A DNA stretch of 64,000 bases. It comes from UBA7328 sp965247965 (GTDB taxonomy: Bacteria > Bacteroidota > Bacteroidia > Chitinophagales > Saprospiraceae). The stretch covers positions 2,418,001-2,482,000 of the forward strand of contig OZ252053.1 of NCBI GenBank assembly GCA_965247965.1, written 5' to 3'. The position numbers and the translations under genes were made by a program. Positions 1 to 7,398 of this stretch are shown here, in pieces (the first letter of the stretch is position 1; every line of letters begins with the position of its first letter). The notes below the pieces were generated by a model. The model made no database searches and was not told the DNA's origin. It saw only the letters and a list, made by a program, of their open reading frames with translations.

Positions 1-152
1 AGCTACTGGAGCAAACGGACAATACCATGTTGGCCATCATGGATAAGGTCGGTTACAATGACTTGGGCAATTTCAGGAATGTATTCAAAAAACAAACCGG
101 AATTTCACTTAATGAGTACCGAAAGAAATTCAGCAGGTTAATTGAAGAATAA
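1..152 (+). CDS. AraC-family transcriptional regulator, C-terminal fragment
   Basis: Only the last 49 codons are in the window (frame 3, stop TAA at 150-152). The peptide contains IMDKVGYNDLGNFRNVFKK followed by QTGISLNEYRKKF. This is the second helix-turn-helix and C-terminal signature of AraC/XylS DNA-binding domains (pattern: GF-x-x-x-x-x-F-x-R-x-F-K-K, then G-x-S-P-x-x-Y-R). The N-terminal effector domain lies upstream of the window, so the regulated pathway cannot be named. Confidence 0.85.
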   Translation, partial: LLEQTDNTMLAIMDKVGYNDLGNFRNVFKKQTGISLNEYRKKFSRLIEE

Positions 153-180
153 AATAAAAACTACTGAACACAATAAATAA

Positions 181-236
181 GGATTCAAGTGGTCGGCACA
201 GCCTGTCCCGTTTCTCGGGAACCCAGCTTTGAATCC
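181..236. repeat. palindromic intergenic repeat with nested inverted repeats
   Basis: An outer inverted repeat GGATTCAA (181-188) / TTGAATCC (229-236) encloses an inner one, TCCCG (206-210) / CGGGA (216-220). The segment 197-220 shares its CACAGCCTGTCCCG start and CGGGA end with a 24-base segment inside the group II intron at 45429-45452. Part of it (TTCAAGTGGTC..., CCTGTCCCG) recurs at 39299-39326. A second imperfect palindrome (CCCCGTAG/CTATGGGG) follows at about 245-268. It looks like a small REP-type dispersed element; no coding potential is seen. Confidence 0.55.
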
Positions 237-397
237 TGTGCCTGCCCCGTAGGCTCAGTCCTATGGGGTTGAACTTTGCCTTGCGTCATAACTGCTGGAA
301 TCTCCTCAAATTGATCGACCAATCAACCGTTTCCCCCCTTTTTCTATGATAGCGTTTAACTTCGTGGCATTTTTTATATAAAAGTATTGCTTTTGCA

Positions 398-901
398 ATG
401 AACATCCTGACCATTAGCGGCTCAGTGCGAAAAGATTCTTCGAATGTGCGATTACTCGAAGCACTTCCCTCCATATGCTCAAATCACTCATTTGTGAGAT
501 ATGACATTACAAAAATTCCAACTTTTCTTCCTGATGCTTATGACTTCGCCCTTGATGAAAAAATCCTGAAGTGGAAAGATGCAGTCAAGGAATCAGACGC
601 TCTAATCGTTTGCACACCAGAATACATTCACAACATCCCGGCCATCCTCAAAAACGCCTTGGAATGGTTTGCAAAATTTGGCGAATTAGCAGATAAACCA
701 GTCCTGGCCATGACCTATACTCCTCAACCGCCAAGAGGAGAAAAAGCTATGCAATCCCTACTTTGGTCGCTTCTGGCATTGGATGCGAATGTTGTCACTT
801 CCCTGACCCTTTGGCATGAAGACATTTCATTTGATAATCAAGGTAAGCCAATCGGACAGGAAGGTTTGGAATTGCTTAAAGAAGCATTGGGCTTACTGTG
901 A
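398..901 (+). CDS. NADPH-dependent FMN reductase family protein
   Basis: A 167-residue single-domain flavodoxin-like protein. The N-terminal strand is followed by GSVRKDSSN (residues 8-16), the phosphate-binding loop of the NADPH-dependent FMN reductase/ChrR-type family. CTPEYIHNIPAILKNALEW (about 72-90) matches the conserved TPEYN-x-S-x-P-x-x-LKN segment that contacts the FMN ring. Such proteins reduce flavins, quinones or azo compounds with NAD(P)H in the cytoplasm; the actual substrate cannot be read from the sequence. It stands alone, with 158 bases before the next gene. The ATG is well placed at the start of the domain. Confidence 0.85.
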   Translation: MNILTISGSVRKDSSNVRLLEALPSICSNHSFVRYDITKIPTFLPDAYDFALDEKILKWKDAVKESDALIVCTPEYIHNIPAILKNALEWFAKFGELADKPVLAMTYTPQPPRGEKAMQSLLWSLLALDANVVTSLTLWHEDISFDNQGKPIGQEGLELLKEALGLL

Positions 902-1059
902 GTAAAAGTTAATTATTCATCCATTGGGTGATTTAGATAAAATGACACCAATTCATAACATTTTGTTGGAAAAAGCTGTATATCTTTGGCGGTAATTCGC
1001 AATAAGTAACAAATAGAACTTAGATGTGACTATTGTTTAGTTGAAATAATAAACCTGCT

Positions 1060-1920
1060 ATGAGAAATAATACTTTGTTTCGAAAGCTTAAGAGAAATAT
1101 TTTCTATTCTTTTCTTGGGAGTCTGGCACTTTCACTTTTTATTGTATTTGCACCGTCTTCTGTTCAGAGCCAAGGAGAACTTGGTAATTACTTTGCCCTA
1201 CAGTACTACAAAGTGCACCCTTCTATGGAGAACGAATTTATCCGATTAGAGGGCGAGGTATGGAAAAAAATACACGAGGCCCGCATTAAAAAAGATTTGC
1301 TGGATGGGTGGTATTTACTAAGGGTAGTTGCTCCATCGGGTACTCATGCTGAATACAACTATATCATCGTATTCGAATACGAAACAGCAGAAAAGCTGAC
1401 TGGTCATTTCGAAGGACACGGGATAAACTACGCTGTATTGTTGGATGAACAGGAAATCGCTTTGGCCTTGCGGGCACACGAAGTCAGGGATATGGTCTAC
1501 GAAGAAGTGTGGCGCACGGCCGACCAAACATTTGCAAATTCCGAAAGCCAGTATAGATATCAGATTTTTAATTCTATGAAAATAAAACCGGGTGTAGACG
1601 AATCAGAATACGTAAGATTGGAAAAAGAATATTGGAAACCAGTCCATACCGAAAGAATCAGGAGAAATGCAATGTTCGGCTGGGGCCTTTACACAATGAT
1701 CATACCCGGTGGAACTGAACGGAATTATCATTGGGGTACGATAGATTTTTATCACAATTTTAAAGACTACCTGGTCGAGGAATCTACTTCAATAATGAAT
1801 TCCTTATACGGCCCGGAGAATGCGGCGAAGTATGTGGAAGAAACTATTTCCAAACGGGATCTGCTCAAGGCAGAAATACGAGAACTGCTTGACTATATGA
1901 ACGACGATGGTGAGAATTAA
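1060..1920 (+). CDS. secreted protein with two dimeric alpha-beta barrel-like repeats
   Basis: A 286-residue protein with a signal peptide (about residues 1-38; hydrophobic FYSFLGSLALSLFIVFAP, then VQSQGE). The mature part holds two related segments. YYKVHPSMENEFIRLEGEVWKKIHEARIKKDLLDGWYL (about 49-87) is repeated as SMKIKPGVDESEYVRLEKEYWKPVHTERIRRNAMFGWGLY (about 172-212). Each is followed by a VVAPSGT/IIPGGT-E-x-NY turn. This is the layout of NIPSNAP/ABM-like dimeric alpha-beta barrels joined in tandem. No catalytic residue can be assigned and function is unknown. The stop lies 5 bases before the next gene, suggesting co-transcription. Confidence 0.6.
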   Translation: MRNNTLFRKLKRNIFYSFLGSLALSLFIVFAPSSVQSQGELGNYFALQYYKVHPSMENEFIRLEGEVWKKIHEARIKKDLLDGWYLLRVVAPSGTHAEYNYIIVFEYETAEKLTGHFEGHGINYAVLLDEQEIALALRAHEVRDMVYEEVWRTADQTFANSESQYRYQIFNSMKIKPGVDESEYVRLEKEYWKPVHTERIRRNAMFGWGLYTMIIPGGTERNYHWGTIDFYHNFKDYLVEESTSIMNSLYGPENAAKYVEETISKRDLLKAEIRELLDYMNDDGEN

Positions 1921-1925
1921 CTTAT

Positions 1926-2456
1926 TTGCGCCGTTCAGATTTCATTAAACACCTTAGCCTTCTAACCGAAGAAGAACTACAGGAGGAAATGAAAACACTT
2001 TTTTCAAAAGTGAAAGAAGTGAGAACATACTATTCTCTCGAACTCGGAAGCGATGAAGATCGCAGGAAGATCTACGAAACCGCCAAAAAAGAAATTGCTG
2101 CCAAATATGTTACCAAAAGCTACAGAAGACCCAGACGCCCCAGGATTCAAAAAGTAAATGCCATCCTAAGCAAGCTTAAGAAGGAAGCTATATTTCCTTT
2201 TGAAGTGATAGACATTTATTTATTCAATGTGGAGGCGGCTATAAATTTTATGCACAAATATTACTACGATTCCAGGCCATTGAGAAATACTATAACAACT
2301 TCCTTTGCGAAAGCTATTGAATTAATCGTCCTGGAAAAAATGGAAGATCAATACAAAGACAGGTGTGAGAATATTTTGAATTCCAAAGGCGTCTTTATCG
2401 AGTTGCGTTATGAATTGACGAAAGTATATAACAAGTTTAACCGGCCAAAACTTTAG
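1926..2456 (+). CDS. DUF6155 family protein
   Basis: A 176-residue cytoplasmic protein beginning with TTG (MRRSDFIKHLSLLTEEEL). The pattern FIKHLSLLTEEELQEEMKTLFSKVKEVRTYYS followed by KEIAAKYVTKSYRRPRRPRIQKV matches my recollection of the Bacteroidota DUF6155 family, which is about this length. Function is unknown. It follows the barrel protein after 5 bases and points toward proB. Its last 121 bases lie in a 345-bp duplication made by the neighbouring insertion sequence. Its original neighbour proB overlapped its end by 20 bases, as the left repeat copy still shows. Confidence 0.7.
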   Translation: MRRSDFIKHLSLLTEEELQEEMKTLFSKVKEVRTYYSLELGSDEDRRKIYETAKKEIAAKYVTKSYRRPRRPRIQKVNAILSKLKKEAIFPFEVIDIYLFNVEAAINFMHKYYYDSRPLRNTITTSFAKAIELIVLEKMEDQYKDRCENILNSKGVFIELRYELTKVYNKFNRPKL

Positions 2457-2680
2457 TAAAGGTCTGGTTTTGCTCAATCGCATTCATCAGAAAGTTAGAA
2501 GTATTGCCCGACAAAATCCAGGTCTCTATGCCGGCTTGCTGAGCGATCCCAGCTGACTCCAGTTTCGATTTCATACCTCCTGATCCGAGATCGGATTTAC
2601 TGTGCGAAATGGTTTGAATATGAGGTTTGATGTCTTTTATTTCGGTTACAATTCGAGCATCTTTATATTCCTTAGGATCC
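2336..2680. repeat. 345-bp direct repeat, left copy, flanking IS1634-family element
   Basis: This segment is identical by eye to 4595-4939 (constant offset 2,259). It holds the last 121 bases of the DUF6155 gene and the last 244 bases of a proB reading frame, which overlap by 20 bases. The two copies bracket the insertion sequence exactly, so this is read as an unusually long target duplication. IS1634 of Mycoplasma mycoides is known to create long direct repeats of variable length. Confidence 0.85.
2437..2680 (-). pseudogene. proB 3' fragment created by IS-associated duplication
   Basis: The reverse strand encodes RDPKEYKDARIVTEIKDIKPH through the proB C-terminus ...FTKVLAG. This is identical to the last 81 residues of the intact glutamate 5-kinase at 4696-5475. 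An ATG in the IS end adds four residues (MSKS), giving an open frame of 85 codons to 2694. It has no kinase active-site segment, so it is a duplication by-product and not a gene. Confidence 0.85.
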
Positions 2681-4594
2681 CTTGACTTTGACACTTAATT
2701 TTGCTGGTGATCTGATTTTCAGACAGTTACGGGATTGACATGTTGCAAATTGCCACTACGGCATTGGGTTTGGACGAATGTGCGGTAAGGAGGCTTGGCG
2801 AACTATTGTATGAGTTCAATATTTTTAAGCGGAGCAATATTTAATGCTCGAAGGATTTTTGCTCCATATTGTCCATTGGCACCTTTTACATAAAATTTGT
2901 GATCGTCCAGTTTCATTTGAGATACCTGGAGTTGATTGAGTTCATTTTTTATTTTTTCAGGACTTATATCTATTTCCTTACTTCGTAGAGTTTCTTCCAG
3001 AGCTCTTTCCATTGCAAAGGAAATGAAGCACACTACAAAGTGGCCTTTTATTCTATTGGGTGTCCAATGGAATATCGGTCGTGTTTTCATAGTTGTTTTT
3101 AGAATGCGAAAGCTTTCTTCTATGCGCCATAGATTGTGGTAGGCTTTCATAATAGCAAATTCACTCATGTCTTTGCGGCTTGACTGAATACCATAATATC
3201 CGTCCCACTTGCTATCTTCTTTGATTCGTTCTTCATCCAGAGTAGGTGGTGTCTTGTTCTCATATTCTATTTTGACGTACCTCTTTGCACCCTTTTTACT
3301 GCTGGGCACCTGGCCTTGGTCGACCATGGCTTCGGCCTTTTCGACTTGTCTTTTTCTGTCTTTTTGATCTTTTACCGCTCGTTGTTTTGACCAACTTATT
3401 ATGAGTTTATCTTTCCATTCATGTTGTTGACCTTGTTCGTCTTTATAGGATACCTCCAGATCCACAGATTTATATCTGAACAATACTTCTGCTGTGTCTT
3501 TGTCCACTTCATGATTATGGTAACCCTCATTAGCCCATACCTGATCCTGTATAGGTTTGGCTTGGACTTTTAGTTTTGAACTCACAATGTATTCATATCC
3601 TGCTTGTCTGATGAGGTGAAAGTTGTTTTTACTATTCAGCCCCTTATCGGCTACTATGACAACTTGATTGATGTTGAACCGATCTTTGAGTATGTTCAAC
3701 GCATCGATCATCGTCTTGCCATCTGATGTATTTCCTGGGAATAATTCATAACCTATAGGGCGACCTTGCTGATCGGTAAACAATCCCATCACTACCTGCA
3801 CCTCGTTGAACTTTCCATTTTTACTGAACCCAAAGTCTTTTAACTCGTCAGGCCTCACACTCTCAAAATGAAAAGTGGTTACATCATAGAAGGCTACATC
3901 TATAGTTGAGTTAAACAGATCGCAATATCTTTTGAACATACCTTGTTCTATTTCCTCCTTATGAGTAGCTAACCAGTCGAGGTTTCTGTAGAGTTGATGA
4001 AGTTCAATATTGCTGTCCATTCCCTTGAATTCAATTTGATCCTGGTAGGCTCTTAATTTTGATTTGCACCGCAATAGTCTATGTATTGCCATATAAAAAG
4101 TAACCCTACTCAGGGAAAAGCCAAGCCTTCTATGCTTTGCTCCTACCTTATCAAGAATTGTAGCAAGGCCTAATTTTTCCCAAATCTTTTCATAAACCAC
4201 ATGACCATAACAAAGTCTTTTAACCTCTTTCATGTCCGAAATGCTATTGGCATCCATTCCCGACAAGGTCAAGAGTTTACGGCCAATGGTTTCAAGGGTG
4301 CGATCTTGTCGTAAGACATCCAACCTGCCTAGGTTAAGAAGGACTTTGTGCTTGACTTTGCCGTCCATGCGATAGGACTCGACTATTTGAAGGTAGGTGT
4401 GATTTCTGGATTTAGTAGTTTTAATGAACATGTAGTAAATATACTACATATATGTTACAAACACCTAATATATAGGAATTTATATTCAATTTGTTGCCAC
4501 CACGTTTTTATCAAAAACCTACATTTCTACCCCTAAAATCCCTATTCTATGGGCATCTTGTGAAAATCCAAGGCCGTTAAGTGTCAAACTCAGG
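2681..4594 (-). mobile_element. IS1634-family insertion sequence, 1,914 bp
   Basis: The ends are inverted repeats. The left end reads CTTGACTTTGACACTTAA (2681-2698). The reverse complement of the right end reads CCTGAGTTTGACACTTAA (4594-4577). They match except at positions 2 and 6. One 542-residue transposase gene fills the element on the minus strand. The element is flanked by 345-bp direct repeats rather than a short target duplication. Confidence 0.85.
2803..4431 (-). CDS. IS1634-family transposase
   Basis: A 542-residue DDE transposase. The N-terminus MFIKTTKSRNHTYLQIVESY followed by RMDGKVKHKVLLNLGR is typical of IS1634-family proteins. Catalytic segments visible in order are DVTTFHFES (first Asp, about 179), VIVADKGLNSKN (second Asp, about 262) and YHNLWRIEESFRILKTTMKTRP. 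The last carries the Y-x2-R-x3-E-x6-K signature of the IS4 superfamily, with the catalytic Glu at about 445. Length is normal and the frame is uninterrupted, so the element may be active. It starts 163 bases inside the right terminal repeat, and this short AT-rich leader probably carries its promoter. Confidence 0.92.
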   Translation of the reverse strand: MFIKTTKSRNHTYLQIVESYRMDGKVKHKVLLNLGRLDVLRQDRTLETIGRKLLTLSGMDANSISDMKEVKRLCYGHVVYEKIWEKLGLATILDKVGAKHRRLGFSLSRVTFYMAIHRLLRCKSKLRAYQDQIEFKGMDSNIELHQLYRNLDWLATHKEEIEQGMFKRYCDLFNSTIDVAFYDVTTFHFESVRPDELKDFGFSKNGKFNEVQVVMGLFTDQQGRPIGYELFPGNTSDGKTMIDALNILKDRFNINQVVIVADKGLNSKNNFHLIRQAGYEYIVSSKLKVQAKPIQDQVWANEGYHNHEVDKDTAEVLFRYKSVDLEVSYKDEQGQQHEWKDKLIISWSKQRAVKDQKDRKRQVEKAEAMVDQGQVPSSKKGAKRYVKIEYENKTPPTLDEERIKEDSKWDGYYGIQSSRKDMSEFAIMKAYHNLWRIEESFRILKTTMKTRPIFHWTPNRIKGHFVVCFISFAMERALEETLRSKEIDISPEKIKNELNQLQVSQMKLDDHKFYVKGANGQYGAKILRALNIAPLKNIELIQ

Positions 4595-4939
4595 AAAAAT
4601 GGAAGATCAATACAAAGACAGGTGTGAGAATATTTTGAATTCCAAAGGCGTCTTTATCGAGTTGCGTTATGAATTGACGAAAGTATATAACAAGTTTAAC
4701 CGGCCAAAACTTTAGTAAAGGTCTGGTTTTGCTCAATCGCATTCATCAGAAAGTTAGAAGTATTGCCCGACAAAATCCAGGTCTCTATGCCGGCTTGCTG
4801 AGCGATCCCAGCTGACTCCAGTTTCGATTTCATACCTCCTGATCCGAGATCGGATTTACTGTGCGAAATGGTTTGAATATGAGGTTTGATGTCTTTTATT
4901 TCGGTTACAATTCGAGCATCTTTATATTCCTTAGGATCC
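4595..4939. repeat. 345-bp direct repeat, right copy
   Basis: Identical by eye to 2336-2680. It carries an orphan 3' fragment of the DUF6155 gene (4595-4715, plus strand) and the true 3' part of proB (minus strand). Identity stops at 4939/2680 where the IS left end begins in the other copy, and at 4595/2336 where the IS right end begins here. Confidence 0.85.
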
Positions 4940-5475
4940 TTTGTATAGACGCCATCTATATCCGTTACCAAGACCAGGAGATCAGCATTCAATAATTCCG
5001 CGGTTAATGCGGCTAACTTGTCATTATCGCCAAATTGAATTTCCTCAGTTGCCACGGTATCGTTTTCATTTATGATGGGTATATAGTTATTATTTATTAA
5101 TGTCTCAATTGTATTTTTGACATTCCTGCCTGACTCCGGATTATCGAAATCATAATAGGTAAGAAGGCATTGAGCACAGAGCAAATTGAAATCCCTGAAT
5201 ACTTCCTGGTAGATGCGCATGAGGTGCAATTGGCCGATAGCAGCCAGGGCTTGTTTCACTTCGATTGGCCTTCCCTTATTCAATTCGACAAATTGTTTGG
5301 CTGCCGCAATAGCGCCTGAACTCACGAGGATGATTTCATACTTTTCCTGTAATAGTTTGAACTGATTAGCCAGGTCTTCTATCTTTCCTCTGGATATTTT
5401 CTGTTGACCTTGGGTGAGGGTAGAAGAGCCTATTTTGACTATTATTCTTTGTTTACTGTCTTGTACTTCTCGCAA
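4696..5475 (-). CDS. proB: glutamate 5-kinase
   Basis: A 259-residue amino acid kinase that phosphorylates L-glutamate at the gamma carboxyl, the first step of proline synthesis. Visible motifs: IVKIGSST (about 12-19, nucleotide loop), VSSGAIAAAK (51-60), PIINENDTVATEEIQFGDND (glutamate/ATP site), VTDIDGVYTKDP and GSGGMKSKLESA. The protein ends after the kinase domain and lacks the PUA domain found in the E. coli enzyme, as in a number of other kinase-only ProB proteins. The start is TTG. The gene's 3' end lies in the right copy of the IS-made duplication, so it stays full length. proA is not adjacent. Confidence 0.93.
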   Translation of the reverse strand: MREVQDSKQRIIVKIGSSTLTQGQQKISRGKIEDLANQFKLLQEKYEIILVSSGAIAAAKQFVELNKGRPIEVKQALAAIGQLHLMRIYQEVFRDFNLLCAQCLLTYYDFDNPESGRNVKNTIETLINNNYIPIINENDTVATEEIQFGDNDKLAALTAELLNADLLVLVTDIDGVYTKDPKEYKDARIVTEIKDIKPHIQTISHSKSDLGSGGMKSKLESAGIAQQAGIETWILSGNTSNFLMNAIEQNQTFTKVLAG

Positions 5476-5636
5476 TTCTCGATATTATAGCAGAAAGATT
5501 TGCGAAGGTATAAATACTATCTTCGATTTGCGCTGTACAAATAGGGAGCCAGAATTATTCAGAGAGTTGTCCGAATTTTCAAAATTTGGCGTAACTAAAA
5601 AGTTTGAAAGCGTCTTAGTTATAAAAAGTTTGAAAT

Positions 5637-6146
5637 ATGATTGAGTTCACCGCAACAGTATCTTTGTTGGACTCGTCAGTCTATGGTTACCACCTTCAGG
5701 TACCGCAGCATGTCAGCGATCGATTCAAAAATACGGACAGAAGAATGATGTGTACCTTTAATGGAGAGGTAGAGCACAATTGTGCTCTTATGCCTTCTGG
5801 CAGAGGAACTTATATGATCACGCTGCATAAAGCACTTCGGAAAAAGTTGAAAATTGGTCTCGGTGATGTTGTGAAAGTTGAAATGACCAAGGATGATAGC
5901 GAATATGGAATGCCGGTGCCGGAAGAACTGGGAGAGTTATTTGAAATCGATCCGGATGGCGATAAAATATTTCACTCCCTCACAAAAGGGAAACAACGCA
6001 GCCTGATCTATATGATCTCGCAGGGCAAACGATCGGAGACGCGGGCGAGGAAAGCAGTAGCTATTCTTGAGTATCTGAAAACAGTGAATGGTAGATTGGA
6101 TTTTAGGGAGTTGAAGCAGTTTATAAGGAATTATAATGCGTTGTAG
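5637..6146 (+). CDS. DUF1905 / YdeI-OmdA family protein
   Basis: A 169-residue protein with an N-terminal DUF1905 domain (about 1-85; VPQHVSDRFKNTDRRMMCTF, then GTYMITLHKALRKKLKIGLGD) and a C-terminal YdeI/OmpD-associated region. The latter is recognisable by PEELGELFEIDPDGDKIFHSLTKGKQRSLIYMISQGKRSETRARKA with the usual K-R-x-x-x-R basic pattern. Families with this layout are called bacteriocin-protection or OmpD-associated proteins, but their biochemical role is not established. It is divergent from proB, sharing a 161-base intergenic region. Confidence 0.8.
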   Translation: MIEFTATVSLLDSSVYGYHLQVPQHVSDRFKNTDRRMMCTFNGEVEHNCALMPSGRGTYMITLHKALRKKLKIGLGDVVKVEMTKDDSEYGMPVPEELGELFEIDPDGDKIFHSLTKGKQRSLIYMISQGKRSETRARKAVAILEYLKTVNGRLDFRELKQFIRNYNAL

Positions 6147-6270
6147 GTTGGTAATTGGTCGACTGCTAGATTAGTCGATTAGTATTAAAATGCTCGGTAT
6201 AGAATAGAGTAGAGAAATCGTGTTGACAAGTTTTTTAGTTCAAGAATCTACAAATAAGTGAACTAAAATA

Positions 6271-6301
6271 TTGCACACAGCAAAGTATATCTTTACTTTT
6301 G
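6271..6301 (+). promoter_or_regulatory. Bacteroidota-type promoter for tRNA-Asp
   Basis: TTG at 6271-6273 and TACTTTTG at 6294-6301 fit the Bacteroidota consensus (TTG near -33, TAnnTTTG near -7) with a 20-base spacer. Transcription would start about 20 bases before the tRNA. Confidence 0.65.
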
Positions 6302-6328
6302 CTGGGCTTTTGATGAAAGCTATTTTTT

Positions 6329-6403
6329 GGTCCGGTAGTTCAGTTTGGTTAGAATACCTGCCTGTCACGCAGGGGGTCGCGAGTTCGAGTCTCGTCCGGA
6401 CCG
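6329..6403 (+). tRNA. tRNA-Asp (GTC)
   Basis: A complete cloverleaf. The acceptor stem is GGTCCGG/CCGGACC (6329-6335 with 6396-6402) with G as discriminator. The D arm includes AGTTTGGTT. The anticodon arm is CCTGC-CTGTCAC-GCAGG with anticodon GTC. The T arm contains GTTCGAGTC. CCA is not encoded. It is followed closely by the pcm gene. Confidence 0.96.
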
Positions 6404-6514
6404 CTTTGATTATCAAGGAGTTATGATCTCTTTTTGCATGGCTCGTTTTTATTTTCAAGCCATTTTCAAACATTAACCGAGTGTGCACTCAAATCGGTTA
6501 ATTGGGCCCTCGCA

Positions 6515-7216
6515 GTGAATAATAAAATCCCCATAATTATATTTCTTTTTCTCGCTCCAGTCATCCTTTCCACCTGCACAGCCCAAAATTCATTCAAAAC
6601 ACAACGCGAACAAATGGTACAAAAGCAAATCAAAAGAAGAGGAGTATCAGATCCGCTTACCCTCAATGCAATGCGCCAGGTCAAGCGCCACCTCTTTGTC
6701 CCCGCAGCTGAAAAATACAGAGCCTACTCAGACCGACCTCTGCCAATCGGATATGGACAAACTATTTCTCAACCTTATATCGTCGCATTTATGACTGAGT
6801 CTCTCGGTTTAAATCAACGCTCGAAAGTCCTGGAAATAGGAACCGGTTCGGGATATCAAGCAGCTGTGCTTGCCGAAATGGTCGATTCGGTTTTTACTAT
6901 TGAGATCGTTGAGGAACTGGGCGCATTTGCAGGACAAAAATTTGCATCTCTCGGCTACGATAATATACATTTAAAAATAGGGGACGGATATTTGGGTTGG
7001 CCGGAATACGCTCCATTTGACGCCATAATCGTGACCGCCGCTCCTGATTTCATACCACCACCCCTTATTGAACAGCTAAAGGATACTGGAAAAATGATTA
7101 TTCCCGTAGGTGCCCGATTTTCGAATCAAAGCCTAATGTTGGTTACGAAAAAGGACGGTAAGATCATAAAAGAAGACCTCCTGCCGGTGCGATTTGTGCC
7201 CTTCACAAGGGATTAG
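6515..7216 (+). CDS. pcm: protein-L-isoaspartate O-methyltransferase, lipoprotein form
   Basis: A SAM-dependent enzyme that methylates L-isoaspartyl residues of damaged proteins so they can revert to aspartate. Motifs: IGYGQTISQPYIVAFMTE (substrate loop), VLEIGTGSGYQAAVLAE (SAM motif I) and FDAIIVTAAPDFIPPPLIEQLK. The frame is open from a TTG at 6434, but GTG at 6515 is preferred. It gives MNNKIPIIIFLFLAPVILSTC, a signal peptide ending in a lipobox-like LSTC. So the enzyme is probably exported and lipid-anchored rather than cytosolic, as in some other Bacteroidota and proteobacterial relatives; that is inferred. Length after the signal is normal for the family. Confidence 0.9.
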   Translation: MNNKIPIIIFLFLAPVILSTCTAQNSFKTQREQMVQKQIKRRGVSDPLTLNAMRQVKRHLFVPAAEKYRAYSDRPLPIGYGQTISQPYIVAFMTESLGLNQRSKVLEIGTGSGYQAAVLAEMVDSVFTIEIVEELGAFAGQKFASLGYDNIHLKIGDGYLGWPEYAPFDAIIVTAAPDFIPPPLIEQLKDTGKMIIPVGARFSNQSLMLVTKKDGKIIKEDLLPVRFVPFTRD

Positions 7217-7227
7217 TCAATTTTAGA

Positions 7228-7243
7228 ATGTTCGCCCGAACAT
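7228..7243. promoter_or_regulatory. perfect 16-bp palindrome, operator-like
   Basis: ATGTTCG-CC-CGAACAT is a perfect inverted repeat 12 bases after the pcm stop codon. It could be a regulator site, but no regulator is tied to it and the next gene begins 155 bases later. Confidence 0.25.
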
Positions 7244-7331
7244 GGCTAAACTTCGATTATTTCCAATTCGCAATTAATTAACGAATTATCTGAAGCCACT
7301 TATCCTATTACTTGCTATATTGCCCCGCTTC

Positions 7332-7364
7332 AGTGCTCAATCAATTTAATCTTGATTGAGCACT
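7332..7364. terminator. stem-loop between pcm and accA
   Basis: AGTGCTCAATCAA (7332-7344) pairs perfectly with TTGATTGAGCACT (7352-7364) across a 7-base loop. There is no T tract on the plus strand. It may end pcm transcription or act as an RNA leader structure for accA, which starts 34 bases later. Confidence 0.5.
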
Positions 7365-7398
7365 ATTACTAACTTCACATATCACTTTCGGCTAAGCT

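Noticed and set aside
2437..2694. Separate small kinase-like gene
   Set aside because: It is the duplicated tail of proB with a start codon supplied by the IS end and has no active site.
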